From Anaerolineales bacterium (GTDB lineage: Bacteria > Chloroflexota > Anaerolineae > Anaerolineales > Villigracilaceae), in the NCBI GenBank assembly GCA_025056515.1, contig JANWWB010000339.1, forward strand, positions 1 through 15,506: a DNA stretch of 15,506 nt, written 5' to 3'. Under the pieces are notes generated by a model, which worked only from the letters and a program-made list of their open reading frames with translations, ran no database searches and was not told the origin of the DNA. Made by a program: the position numbers and the translations under genes. Below, piece after piece: positions 1 to 6,958 of the stretch; within the stretch, counting starts at the first letter, position 1; each line of letters starts with the position of its first letter.

Positions 1-1
1 G

Positions 2-466
2 GATGACCTCGAAGTGTATGAGGCGCTCAAACCCCTGTTGAACGGCGGTGTTATCTACCACTGCGGACCGGTTGTCTCGAAAAATGAACAAGGAGAATAT
101 CAGTTTGTCGCTGCCGGCCCGACCACCTCCATTCGCGAAGAACCTTACCAGGCCGATGTGATGAAACACTTCAACATCAAGGGTGTTATCGGCAAGGGGG
201 GCATGGGGCCAAAGACCCTGCGAGGCTGTCAGGAAACACCCGGCGTTTACTTTCATGCCATCGGCGGGGCAGCGACCTTTATCGCCCAATCGGTCACTCG
301 CGTCTTGGGCGTGTATAAACTCGAATTTGGCGTTCCCGAGGCGATTTGGGTGATTGAGGTCAAAGACCTACCCGTGGTGGTGACGATGGATTCCCATGGG
401 CAGAGTTTGCACGAGGTGATTGAGCAGGAATCGAAAAAGGTGCTCGAAACGCTCTTTAGCCGCTAG
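2..466 (+). CDS. Fumarate hydratase, class I, beta subunit (3' part; 5' end outside window)
   Basis: Partial gene. The frame is open from base 2, and the reading DDLEVYEALKPLLNGG continues upstream, so no start is visible; the GTG at 14 is internal. The visible 154 residues match the C-terminal domain of two-subunit Fe-S fumarases and L-tartrate dehydratases. Landmarks are the AAGPTTS segment, the GVIGKGG loop, YFHAIGGAA, and the ending PVVVTMDSHGQSLHE. The beta subunit completes the active site formed with the Fe-S alpha subunit and interconverts fumarate and malate in the cytosol. Family members are roughly 185-200 residues, so about 30-45 N-terminal residues are missing. The alpha-subunit gene is expected just upstream. 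Fumarase and tartrate dehydratase cannot be separated from this fragment; fumarase is the default. A strong hairpin follows the stop codon. Confidence 0.88.
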   Translation, partial: DDLEVYEALKPLLNGGVIYHCGPVVSKNEQGEYQFVAAGPTTSIREEPYQADVMKHFNIKGVIGKGGMGPKTLRGCQETPGVYFHAIGGAATFIAQSVTRVLGVYKLEFGVPEAIWVIEVKDLPVVVTMDSHGQSLHEVIEQESKKVLETLFSR

Positions 467-480
467 CTCTGTTCCAAAAG

Positions 481-513
481 GGAACTCCCCGCCACAGCTT
501 GGCGGGGAGTTCC
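481..513. terminator. Bidirectional hairpin terminator between convergent genes
   Basis: A perfect 13-bp inverted repeat (GGAACTCCCCGCC at 481-493, GGCGGGGAGTTCC at 501-513) surrounds a 7-nt loop. It starts 14 bases after the fumarase stop and ends 18 bases before the stop of the convergent lipoprotein gene. The flanks are only moderately T-rich: GTCGTCTTT on the plus strand and CTTTTGG on the minus strand. The stem is GC-rich and very stable. It most likely ends transcription from both sides. Confidence 0.75.
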
Positions 514-531
514 GTCGTCTTTGCTAGTTTG

Positions 532-1242
532 TCACTTGATTTCGTAGACAATCGTGACCGTGGTGACGATTTGCATCGAACCAACCTCAATCGGCACGCC
601 TTCAGCCTTAGCGTCCATGCGAGCATAGTAAACCGGGGAGGGAGTGCTATCGTAGTAGGTAATTGTCTGTACCTTCCCAATTTCCACACCGGTTGCTTTC
701 GCCAGTTCCTCAGCTTGACGGCGTGCATTTTCCACAGCGGCCAAGCGCGCCTGGCTGATGGCGTTCGTCTTATCGGCAACGTCGAAGGAAATGCTGTGAA
801 TGGTATTTGCTCCGGCGCGGAAGGAGGCATCCAACAGCGCACCCAGCTTATCTAGGTCGCGAACGGTGACATAGACCGTATTATTGACTACATAGGTCAC
901 ACCGACCTGGTTGTAGTTCTCGTCGTACACTGGCTGAGGGTAGATGCTGAAATTGGTCGTCTTGATGTCCTCGTTCTTCACGCCAAACGATTTAATGGCC
1001 TCGATGACTGCCTGAGCGCGAGCGTTGTTATCATCCATCGCTTTGGTTGCGCTCGCATCCTGCGTTTGAACGCCGATGTAGACGTAGGCCACGTCTGGGG
1101 TCAAGGTCACCATGCCGGTCCCACTGACGGTAATTGTCCGCGCTGGCGGTTCGGGTTGGGTATAGATGGTCGTCGGACCACAGGCAGATAACACCCCCCC
1201 AAGCATCAAAACAAGTATAAAGACTAAGAGTTTTGTTCTCAT
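532..1242 (-). CDS. SIMPL-domain (DUF541) lipoprotein, copy 1
   Basis: A 236-residue protein with a lipoprotein signal peptide: MRTK, a hydrophobic core, then lipobox LSAC with the lipidated Cys at residue 21. It is predicted to be anchored on the outer face of the cytoplasmic membrane. After a short Pro-rich linker comes a SIMPL (DUF541) domain: TITVSGTGMV near residues 36-45, the conserved centre SISFDVADK, and the following helix with AISQARLAAVENARRQAEELA. SIMPL proteins are periplasmic or surface proteins of poorly known biochemical role, some linked to stress. The ATG start is supported by AGGAG a few bases upstream. It follows a paralogue encoded upstream on the same strand, but a terminator (1371-1402) and its own ECF-like promoter (1272-1300) make it a separate transcription unit. 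Confidence 0.9.
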   Translation of the reverse strand: MRTKLLVFILVLMLGGVLSACGPTTIYTQPEPPARTITVSGTGMVTLTPDVAYVYIGVQTQDASATKAMDDNNARAQAVIEAIKSFGVKNEDIKTTNFSIYPQPVYDENYNQVGVTYVVNNTVYVTVRDLDKLGALLDASFRAGANTIHSISFDVADKTNAISQARLAAVENARRQAEELAKATGVEIGKVQTITYYDSTPSPVYYARMDAKAEGVPIEVGSMQIVTTVTIVYEIK

Positions 1243-1271
1243 TGCAGACTCCTGATGGTGAAGTTACATTT

Positions 1272-1300
1272 GTAGGACGTAAAAAGACAAAAAAAGTTCC
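1272..1300 (-). promoter_or_regulatory. ECF-sigma-like promoter of SIMPL copy 1
   Basis: Read on the minus strand: GGAACTT (1300-1294), a 15-nt T-rich spacer, then GTCCTAC (1278-1272). GGAACTT with a GTC-containing -10 is the known pattern of group 4 (ECF, RpoE-like) sigma factors. The start codon lies about 30 bases beyond the -10. The same -35 with a 16-nt spacer and GTCTAAT precedes the paralogous gene, which strengthens the call. Functional assignment is inferred. Confidence 0.55.
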
Positions 1301-1370
1301 ATCCTCTTGAAACCTATCCAACACATCGCTTGCTCCACATGCGCCCTTAGAGGTATTCTGTCGCTTTGGG

Positions 1371-1402
1371 CAAAAAGTCCCACGCATCACCTGCGTGGGA
1401 CT
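1371..1402 (-). terminator. Rho-independent terminator of SIMPL copy 2
   Basis: A perfect 11-bp inverted repeat (AGTCCCACGCA at 1376-1386, TGCGTGGGACT at 1392-1402) has a 5-nt loop. On the minus strand the stem runs directly into a run of five Ts (1380-1371 region reads GGGACTTTTTG). This is a typical intrinsic terminator. It lies about 30 bases after the stop of the minus-strand gene at 1433-2137. Confidence 0.85.
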
Positions 1403-1432
1403 AGCGGTTAGCCGGTCTGTAACGGGGGAGAT

Positions 1433-2137
1433 TTATCTGCCGAGTTCGTAAGTTACTGTGACGGTTGCCGAAATTTGCAATTTGCCCGGTTCAATCGGGA
1501 CGTTTAAGGATGCCTCCGCTCCTCCTCCGCTCCCGATGCCATAATACGGCACAGGAGACACATCCGAGTAAACGATACTCACCACTGGACCAACTTTCAG
1601 ACCTGCCTTGGCGGCTAATTCCTGCGCCAGGGCATTAGCATTTTCCAGTGCCTTTTGCCGCGCCTGGCTCAATGCCTCCGATTTATCAGCAACATCAAAG
1701 GAAAGGCTGTTGATGTTATTGGCGCCGGCTGAAACTGCCTCGTTAAGTAAAGCTCCGACTTTGCTGAGGTCGCGAATGGTGATCGAAACTGTGTTATCCA
1801 CCATATATTTCGTGTATCGTTGACCATTTTCATCGTAGTCTTGTGTTGACCAGACGCTGAAGTTACTGGTCTGGATGTCCTCAACGGCGACCCCCATGTT
1901 CTTGATAGCCTCCACCACAGCCGTTGTCTGGCGGTTATTTTGCTCGATTGCCTTGGCTAGGTTGCTGCCCTCAGTGTGCACACCCACAGACAGGTAGGCA
2001 AGATCAGGGGGCAGAGACACCATGCCGGTGCCGGTCACTGACAGGGTCCTCTCGCTGGAAGAAGTCACTGGACCGCAAGCGGTTAGGACCAACACTAGGA
2101 ACAAACCAGACAAAAGGGCAAGGAGTTTTGTATGCAT
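1433..2137 (-). CDS. SIMPL-domain (DUF541) lipoprotein, copy 2
   Basis: A 234-residue paralogue of the gene at 532-1242. The signal peptide ends in lipobox LTAC with the lipidated Cys at residue 21. A Ser-rich linker is followed by a SIMPL domain beginning TLSVTGTGMVSLPPDLAYL. It shares the hallmark SLSFDVADK segment and the ALSQARQKALENANALAQELA helix. A glycine-rich insert (GIGSGGGAEA) sits before the last strands. The two copies align over their whole length without large gaps, so they arose by tandem duplication. The ATG is preceded by GGAGGTG (minus strand, 2152-2146). An ECF-like promoter and a perfect palindrome lie upstream. It has its own intrinsic terminator. The function is unknown beyond an envelope location. 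Confidence 0.9.
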   Translation of the reverse strand: MHTKLLALLSGLFLVLVLTACGPVTSSSERTLSVTGTGMVSLPPDLAYLSVGVHTEGSNLAKAIEQNNRQTTAVVEAIKNMGVAVEDIQTSNFSVWSTQDYDENGQRYTKYMVDNTVSITIRDLSKVGALLNEAVSAGANNINSLSFDVADKSEALSQARQKALENANALAQELAAKAGLKVGPVVSIVYSDVSPVPYYGIGSGGGAEASLNVPIEPGKLQISATVTVTYELGR

Positions 2138-2167
2138 GTTTCAAACACCTCCAAAAAAATGGATTTT

Positions 2168-2179
2168 GTCTAATTAGAC
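2168..2179. promoter_or_regulatory. Perfect 12-bp palindrome GTCTAATTAGAC over the -10 element
   Basis: GTCTAATTAGAC is self-complementary over its full length. It contains the proposed -10 (GTCTAAT, minus strand) of the SIMPL copy 2 promoter. A dimeric regulator could bind here. Alternatively the symmetry is chance in an AT-rich stretch. The equivalent position before copy 1 is not palindromic. Confidence 0.35.
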
Positions 2180-2202
2180 GCTTGAAGAGAGAAAAAAGTT
2201 CC
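2173..2202 (-). promoter_or_regulatory. ECF-sigma-like promoter of SIMPL copy 2
   Basis: Read on the minus strand: GGAACTT (2202-2196), a 16-nt spacer, then GTCTAAT (2179-2173). This is close to the known RpoE-type pattern GGAACTT-N16-GTCTAA. The predicted start site leaves a leader of about 30 nt that contains a good GGAGGTG ribosome site. It is paired with the similar element before copy 1. Confidence 0.6.
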
Positions 2203-2270
2203 AGGAGATGGCCGCTTGTGGACAAACCAAGCTTCCGCTTTCAAGCCTAGTTTCGATGATACAATTCGTT

Positions 2271-2298
2271 TTGGACATCTCTGTTCTTGTGCTAAAAT
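2271..2298 (+). promoter_or_regulatory. Housekeeping-type promoter of the nurA gene
   Basis: TTGGAC (2271-2276) and TAAAAT (2293-2298) are separated by 16 nt. The -10 ends 26 bases before the ATG at 2325. It is divergent from the SIMPL promoter, so the intergenic region serves both strands. Confidence 0.55.
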
Positions 2299-2324
2299 AA
2301 GAAAAAACGTTCTAAAAGAATGGC

Positions 2325-3530
2325 ATGGCGCTCAACTTTCAACAAGTTTATGAAAAAATTCGCCTGATTGGGAAAGAAGCGCAACTACGACGTCAGACAG
2401 TAGAGCGCCAGCGTCAGCGCGCCTGGGAACTCTTCCAGGCCTGGCAGGAGAAAACGGCGCTTCTGAGCGAGAAGGTGGAACGCGCTCGTGGCTATGATCC
2501 GTCTCTGCGCTGCGCCATTCCTCTGGAGGCGCCGCTTGGGGCGGCCTTCGACCCCGCGCCTGCTCCCGTTTCCCCGATTCTACTTGCCGCCGACGGTTCG
2601 CAAATTGTCCCCGACCGGCACGCCGCTGTCCTTTACAGTCTGGTCAACATTGGCATCATCCGCCTCCGCTCTGGCTCTGGAGCAACGCCTGAGGTCTTCA
2701 CTGAAAGCCTTCTCCTCTTCGATGACGAACTCTATACCGAAAGCGGGATGCTGACCGAGGAAGCCATCGCCTTGCGTCGCGATTTGGCCGAACGGCGCAA
2801 ACTCCTCGAATTGGCGCGCCAAACAGAGAATGCCACGCTAAGCTGCCGGACTGCGTCGGAGAGCCTTTCACTACGGCAAATCTGTCTGGCGCTCACGGAC
2901 GGGCCGCTGGAATTATGGGGTGCAAAAAACTCCGATGAACAGGAATATCATCGCTCACTTGAGCATCATCTCTCTATCCTTTCGCAAATGCAAGAGCAGG
3001 GGATTGTCCCTGCAGGTTATGTGGATAAGCCGACTGCCGACTTGGTTGTCCGTTTGCTTGAAATTGCCCTTCTACCGGAGGAGGACATGAGAAACCTGCG
3101 TCAGTATCATCCCCTGCGCGGCGCAACTGATCTATGGTTGTTCGGCCGATTGCTCAAGAGCGGTCAACGCTCTGCCGTTTTTGGTCTTCAGTCGAGTTCA
3201 CGTCCTCACTATACCGGTGCTTTGGCAATTCACTTTTTCTACTTGAACGTAGGCGGCGAGAAACATCCAGCCCTGGCACGGGTTGAATTTCCCCAATGGG
3301 TGGCCGAGGATCCGGAGGCTCTCAATGTCCTCCACACGGCCCTGCTGGAACAATGCCGGCTTATGGGTGCATGGCCGTATCCGTATATCCTCCATCGTGC
3401 CCATGAGATTGCTGTCGTACGTTTCGAAGAAAAGCAGCAAGTGGAAGCGATGCTGGCCCTAGAACTACGCCGCTCCGGCGGCGAAGTCGGCGAAAAATCA
3501 GGCAAGCAATTGGCCAAAGACAATCGCTAG
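2325..3530 (+). CDS. nurA: DNA repair nuclease, NurA family
   Basis: A 401-residue protein. A charged, probably coiled-coil N-terminal helix region (residues about 15-50) is followed by the NurA nuclease domain. Visible hallmarks are LLAADGSQIVPDRHA with Asp90 in the DGS motif, ALTDGPLELWG with Asp192, GYVDKP with Asp234, and RAHEIAVVRF near the end with His360. NurA proteins are Mn-dependent 5'-3' exonucleases and endonucleases. In archaea they work with the HerA hexameric translocase in DNA end resection. The next gene encodes a HAS-barrel-like protein, the domain that caps HerA, but no HerA ATPase is adjacent. An ATG at 2320 is out of frame; the ATG at 2325 gives the family N-terminus. Ribosome-site signal is weak. 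The C-terminal tail (GGEVGEKSGKQLAKDNR) is likely disordered. Confidence 0.85.
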   Translation: MALNFQQVYEKIRLIGKEAQLRRQTVERQRQRAWELFQAWQEKTALLSEKVERARGYDPSLRCAIPLEAPLGAAFDPAPAPVSPILLAADGSQIVPDRHAAVLYSLVNIGIIRLRSGSGATPEVFTESLLLFDDELYTESGMLTEEAIALRRDLAERRKLLELARQTENATLSCRTASESLSLRQICLALTDGPLELWGAKNSDEQEYHRSLEHHLSILSQMQEQGIVPAGYVDKPTADLVVRLLEIALLPEEDMRNLRQYHPLRGATDLWLFGRLLKSGQRSAVFGLQSSSRPHYTGALAIHFFYLNVGGEKHPALARVEFPQWVAEDPEALNVLHTALLEQCRLMGAWPYPYILHRAHEIAVVRFEEKQQVEAMLALELRRSGGEVGEKSGKQLAKDNR

Positions 3531-3576
3531 CTTTGGGTTGTCGATCTGTCCTGTGAGGTAAATTCTGTGAGGTGAT

Positions 3577-4173
3577 ATGACAGGCATTCGGATTGGACAT
3601 CTCCTTCGCTCCGGTGTGACCGGTTTTGTGGTCGGTTGTCCGGTCTCACAGCTCGAAGCTCCTGCCTTGGGCGCGCTCGTCCGGGCGCCGCTCTTGGATG
3701 GCTACGCTGTCTATGGCCTCATCACTGATATTCACATCGAAGATGATGGCTTGGTGCGGCAGCTGGTTACAGCGGATAACATTCCCCCAGAAGTCATGCA
3801 AGATAACCGCGAGCGACGCATCGTGCCGGTTGAAATGAGCGTTCTGACGGTTGGTTACGAACAGGATGGCAGGATGTATCATCTTCTGCCTCCGCGCCCG
3901 CCGTTGAGTCTGGATGTCATCTACCTTTGTTCGGATGTCGAACTGAGGCGTTTTGTCACGTCTGGGCGCTTTGGGTACTTCCGACACATCCTGCGGGCCG
4001 AGGACATCCCTATCGGCGAGGTATTGGCTGCACATGTCTTGCAGGTCAAGCAAAAGCTAAAAAACGAGGTGTGGATAGAAGAGGCAACGCGTGAACTCAT
4101 TACTCTCTTACGGGACGACTATCCCAGGCTTATGGCCGTGTTGGGCGCACTGGGAGAAGTGGTCGAGGAATGA
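3577..4173 (+). CDS. Stand-alone HAS-barrel-like protein (HerA N-terminal domain type)
   Basis: A 198-residue protein. Residues about 1-105 look like a small beta-barrel of the HAS (HerA/ATP synthase) type: GFVVGCPVS, then GALVRAPLLDGYAVYGLITDIHIEDDGLVRQL, then VEMSVLTVGYEQDG, and a Pro-rich LLPPRPPLSLDVIYL. Residues about 120-198 are mostly helical (HVLQVKQKLKNEVWIEEATRELITLL). There is no Walker A or B, so no ATPase. The start is supported by GTGAGGTGAT immediately upstream. It lies 46 bases after nurA on the same strand with no promoter evident between them, so the two are probably cotranscribed. In HerA the HAS barrel contacts NurA, so this protein may bind NurA and either dock a distant HerA or replace part of it. 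The function is inferred; the fold call is by eye. Confidence 0.65.
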   Translation: MTGIRIGHLLRSGVTGFVVGCPVSQLEAPALGALVRAPLLDGYAVYGLITDIHIEDDGLVRQLVTADNIPPEVMQDNRERRIVPVEMSVLTVGYEQDGRMYHLLPPRPPLSLDVIYLCSDVELRRFVTSGRFGYFRHILRAEDIPIGEVLAAHVLQVKQKLKNEVWIEEATRELITLLRDDYPRLMAVLGALGEVVEE

Positions 4174-4278
4174 GGACGTGCTTTTTCTGCTCCTGCCTTG
4201 CCCTTCTCTTCGAACCAGAGAGGGGGAAGAGAGGTTCGGAAAATTTTCTTCAGCGCCGATGATTTTTGGAGCCTTCAT

Positions 4279-6831
4279 ATGGAACTTGGTCTTGTCCGCA
4301 CCATAGATATTGACCGGGAAATGCAACAGGCGTACCTCGACTACGCCATGAGCGTCATCGTTGCCCGTGCCCTGCCCGATGCCCGCGACGGCCTTAAACC
4401 CGTCCAACGGCGTATCCTCTATGCCATGTATGATATGGGTTTGCGTCCTGACATGCCTTACCGCAAATCTGCTCGTATCGTTGGTGAAGTGCTCGGCAAG
4501 TACCATCCACACGGCGATCAAGCTGTCTATGAAGCCATGGCGCGCATGGCGCAGGAGTTCACCATGCGCTTGCTTCTGATTGACGGACAAGGCAACTTTG
4601 GCTCTATGGACGGAGACCCGCCTGCCGCCATGCGCTATACCGAAGCGCGCCTGGCCCCCCCAGCCCTCGAGCTATTGGCAGACATCGGCAAGAACACGGT
4701 GGACTTTGCTGACAACTTCGATGGCACCCTCACCGAACCTACGGTCTTGCCTGCGGCTTTTCCTAACCTATTCGTCAACGGCTCCTCGGGCATTGCCGTT
4801 GGCATGGCCACTAACATTCCTCCGCACAACCTCGGCGAAGTGATTGATGCTTGCGTCTATCTGCTCGGACGCTGGGAAAAGCTGGACGAAATCAACTTGG
4901 ATGACTTGATGGTCTTTATTCCAGGACCGGACTTTCCCACCGGCGGTGTGATCATCGAACAGCCGGGGGAAGATGGGATTCAGTCGGCATATGGCAAAGG
5001 GCGTGGTCGGGTTACAGTCCGGGCCAAAGCGTACATCGAGGAGATGGAGCGTGGCAAATCGCGGATTATCGTCACCGAATTGCCCTATCAGGTGAACAAA
5101 TCTAGCCTCATCGAGCGAATTGCCGAACTGGTTCGCGACGGCACGTTGGAAGGCATTACCGACCTGCGCGATGAATCCGACCGTCAGGGACTGCGCATTG
5201 TCATCGAACTCACCAAGAACGTCGAGCCGGAAACCGTGTTAGCTGACCTCTACAAGCGTACCCCCATGCAACAGACCTTTGGCATCATGCTCCTGGCGTT
5301 AGTGGAGGGTGAGCCGCGCCTGCTGACTCTCAAACAGGCGCTGCGTGTCTACCTTGAGCACCGACTGACGGTCATTCGCCGCCGTGCCGCGTTTGACCTC
5401 GAGAGGGCACGCACTCGCGCTCACATCCTCGAAGGGCTGATGACAGCTCTCAAACATTTGGATGAAATCATCGCTCTCATCAAAGCCGCCTCCGATGTGG
5501 ACACTGCTCGCACTCGCCTGATGAAACGTTATAGCCTGAGCGAAATCCAGGCCAATGCCATCCTCGATATGCAATTGCGCCGCCTGGCAGCCTTAGAGCG
5601 TAAGAAAATCGAGGCCGAATACAAAGAGGCGCTAACCCTGATTAAGGACCTGGAAGCTCTACTCAAGTCACCGCCGAAGATGCGTGCTTTGGCGGCAGAA
5701 GAATTGCTTAAGGTTAAAGCTGCTTACGCTGACCGTCGCCGGACGCAAATGGTCAGCCTGCGCGAACGCAAGACGCAGGAGGTCCCACTCACGGCTAGCG
5801 AGCTCTTGCCAGTGCAGACAGTTTGGGTGGGGATGACGGCCAATGGGCTTCTTGCTCGCACCCGCGACGAAAAACTGCCGCGCCTTTCCGGTTCTGAAGC
5901 GCCAAAACTGCTTGTCCGCGCCAGCATGGTCGATACGCTCTACTTGGTCGGCGAGAAGGGCATAGCTGCGGCGGTCGCCGTTCATACCTTGCCGGAGGTT
6001 GAAAAACTCTCGGAAGGCGTTCCCTTCCACAAGGCCTCGCCCTTGTCTCCTGAGGCTCTACCGGTGATTGCTTTTGCCCTGCCCGCCAAACGCGCGGCAC
6101 TGCCGGAGGAAATCTTCATTCTGACGGTCACGCGCGGCGGGATGGTCAAAAAGAGTGCCATAAGTGAACTCCCTGGGCCTTCTGCTCACACCTTCAAATT
6201 GGTCAACGTGAACGAAGGCGATTCGCTCGGTTGGTTAGCCTTGACCGACGGCAAGAAAGATGTCTTGCTCGTTACGGCACAAGGGATGGGCATCCGCTTT
6301 AGCGAGGAGGAAGTCCGCCCGATGGGCCTGGCCGCCACTGGCGTGAACGGCATCAAACTCGGCGTTGGAGATGAAGTGGTAGGCGTGCAAACCCTACCTG
6401 CCGTAGGTGACTTGTTCATGATTGCTTCCGATGGTAAAGCGAAGCGTCTTGCCCAAGATGATTTCCCTGCGCAAGGGCGTTATGGCAAGGGTATCATCGT
6501 CTGGGAATTGCCGCGCGGCGTTAGGCTGGCTGGTTTGGCGCTCGGCAAACCGAATTCTGTTGTGACCCTGCACCTGCTCAAGGCTGCCTCGAAGATGACA
6601 CGTCTGGACGCCGCTCCCCTGCGCAAGCGCTCCGCTGCGCGCGGCGAGGCGGTGGTGGAGGTCAAGGCCGGGGATGCCGTCGTCGGGCTGACGGAGGGGT
6701 GGAGTCTGGAACGATTCGTGCAAACGGCAGAGAAAAAGCCCGGCCAAGAATCAAGAGGTTCCCTGTCTCCTGCCACGAAAAAAGTTTCTTCAGCCACTAA
6801 ACTCAGGGCTGTAACAAAAGAACAACAATAA
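4279..6831 (+). CDS. Type IIA DNA topoisomerase subunit A (GyrA/ParC family)
   Basis: An 850-residue protein. The start is the ATG at 4279: GGAG lies 7 bases upstream and the protein opens with the family N-terminus ([20 protein letters not shown]). The breakage-reunion core includes [12 protein letters not shown] and the catalytic Tyr120 in [10 protein letters not shown], matching E. coli Tyr122. [10 protein letters not shown] and the coiled-coil tower around 370-480 follow. The C-terminal domain (about 505-810) shows around six pinwheel blades. The canonical GyrA-box QRRGGRG, needed for DNA wrapping and negative supercoiling, is not seen in blade 1. A degenerate QGRYGKG occurs at 732-738 in a later blade. 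Gln81 occupies the position of E. coli GyrA Ser83. The last 40 residues are polar and probably disordered. No B subunit gene is nearby, so gyrase and topo IV cannot be told apart here. An in-frame ATG at 4198 gives no conserved residues and was not used. Confidence 0.93.
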   Translation: MELGLVRTIDIDREMQQAYLDYAMSVIVARALPDARDGLKPVQRRILYAMYDMGLRPDMPYRKSARIVGEVLGKYHPHGDQAVYEAMARMAQEFTMRLLLIDGQGNFGSMDGDPPAAMRYTEARLAPPALELLADIGKNTVDFADNFDGTLTEPTVLPAAFPNLFVNGSSGIAVGMATNIPPHNLGEVIDACVYLLGRWEKLDEINLDDLMVFIPGPDFPTGGVIIEQPGEDGIQSAYGKGRGRVTVRAKAYIEEMERGKSRIIVTELPYQVNKSSLIERIAELVRDGTLEGITDLRDESDRQGLRIVIELTKNVEPETVLADLYKRTPMQQTFGIMLLALVEGEPRLLTLKQALRVYLEHRLTVIRRRAAFDLERARTRAHILEGLMTALKHLDEIIALIKAASDVDTARTRLMKRYSLSEIQANAILDMQLRRLAALERKKIEAEYKEALTLIKDLEALLKSPPKMRALAAEELLKVKAAYADRRRTQMVSLRERKTQEVPLTASELLPVQTVWVGMTANGLLARTRDEKLPRLSGSEAPKLLVRASMVDTLYLVGEKGIAAAVAVHTLPEVEKLSEGVPFHKASPLSPEALPVIAFALPAKRAALPEEIFILTVTRGGMVKKSAISELPGPSAHTFKLVNVNEGDSLGWLALTDGKKDVLLVTAQGMGIRFSEEEVRPMGLAATGVNGIKLGVGDEVVGVQTLPAVGDLFMIASDGKAKRLAQDDFPAQGRYGKGIIVWELPRGVRLAGLALGKPNSVVTLHLLKAASKMTRLDAAPLRKRSAARGEAVVEVKAGDAVVGLTEGWSLERFVQTAEKKPGQESRGSLSPATKKVSSATKLRAVTKEQQ

Positions 6832-6946
6832 CTTTCCCTTTGCTCTCTTTTCCCTGATCCTTTTCCTCCTCAAGAGAGTTGCGCGAGAGGCTGGATACCA
6901 TCTTTAACTGCCGTTTCCAAACGACAATCCAGAACTTAGCTTACGT

Positions 6947-6952
6947 TATAAT
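6947..6952 (+). promoter_or_regulatory. TATAAT -10 six bases before the murJ-like start (leaderless type)
   Basis: TATAAT ends only 6 bases before the ATG at 6959, so a typical start site would fall on or next to the A of the start codon. There is no ribosome site in the gap. The -35 is poor (ACGACA at 6921-6926 with a long spacer is the best I see). The 127 bases between the topoisomerase stop and this gene otherwise hold only T/C-rich sequence with no convincing terminator. Confidence 0.6.
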
Positions 6953-6958
6953 CATCCC

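Noticed and set aside
456..855. Open frames on both strands overlapping the 3' part of SIMPL copy 1
   Set aside because: They are shadows of a clear lipoprotein gene, with low-complexity composition and no family features.
1031..1390. Minus-strand open frame across the gap upstream of SIMPL copy 1
   Set aside because: It overlaps the lipoprotein gene, its promoter and a terminator, and its product shows no domain.
4198..4278. Upstream in-frame ATG that would add 27 residues to the topoisomerase
   Set aside because: The added residues have no family similarity, and a GGAG ribosome site sits at the right distance before the ATG at 4279.
5668..6100. Antisense open frames inside the topoisomerase gene
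   Set aside because: The sense strand encodes a continuous conserved protein; the antisense products have biased Arg/Ser content and no motifs.
6832..6958. Possible terminator after the topoisomerase gene (CTCTCTT paired with AAGAGAG)
   Set aside because: The 7-bp stem has a loop over 20 nt and no T tract, so it is not convincing.
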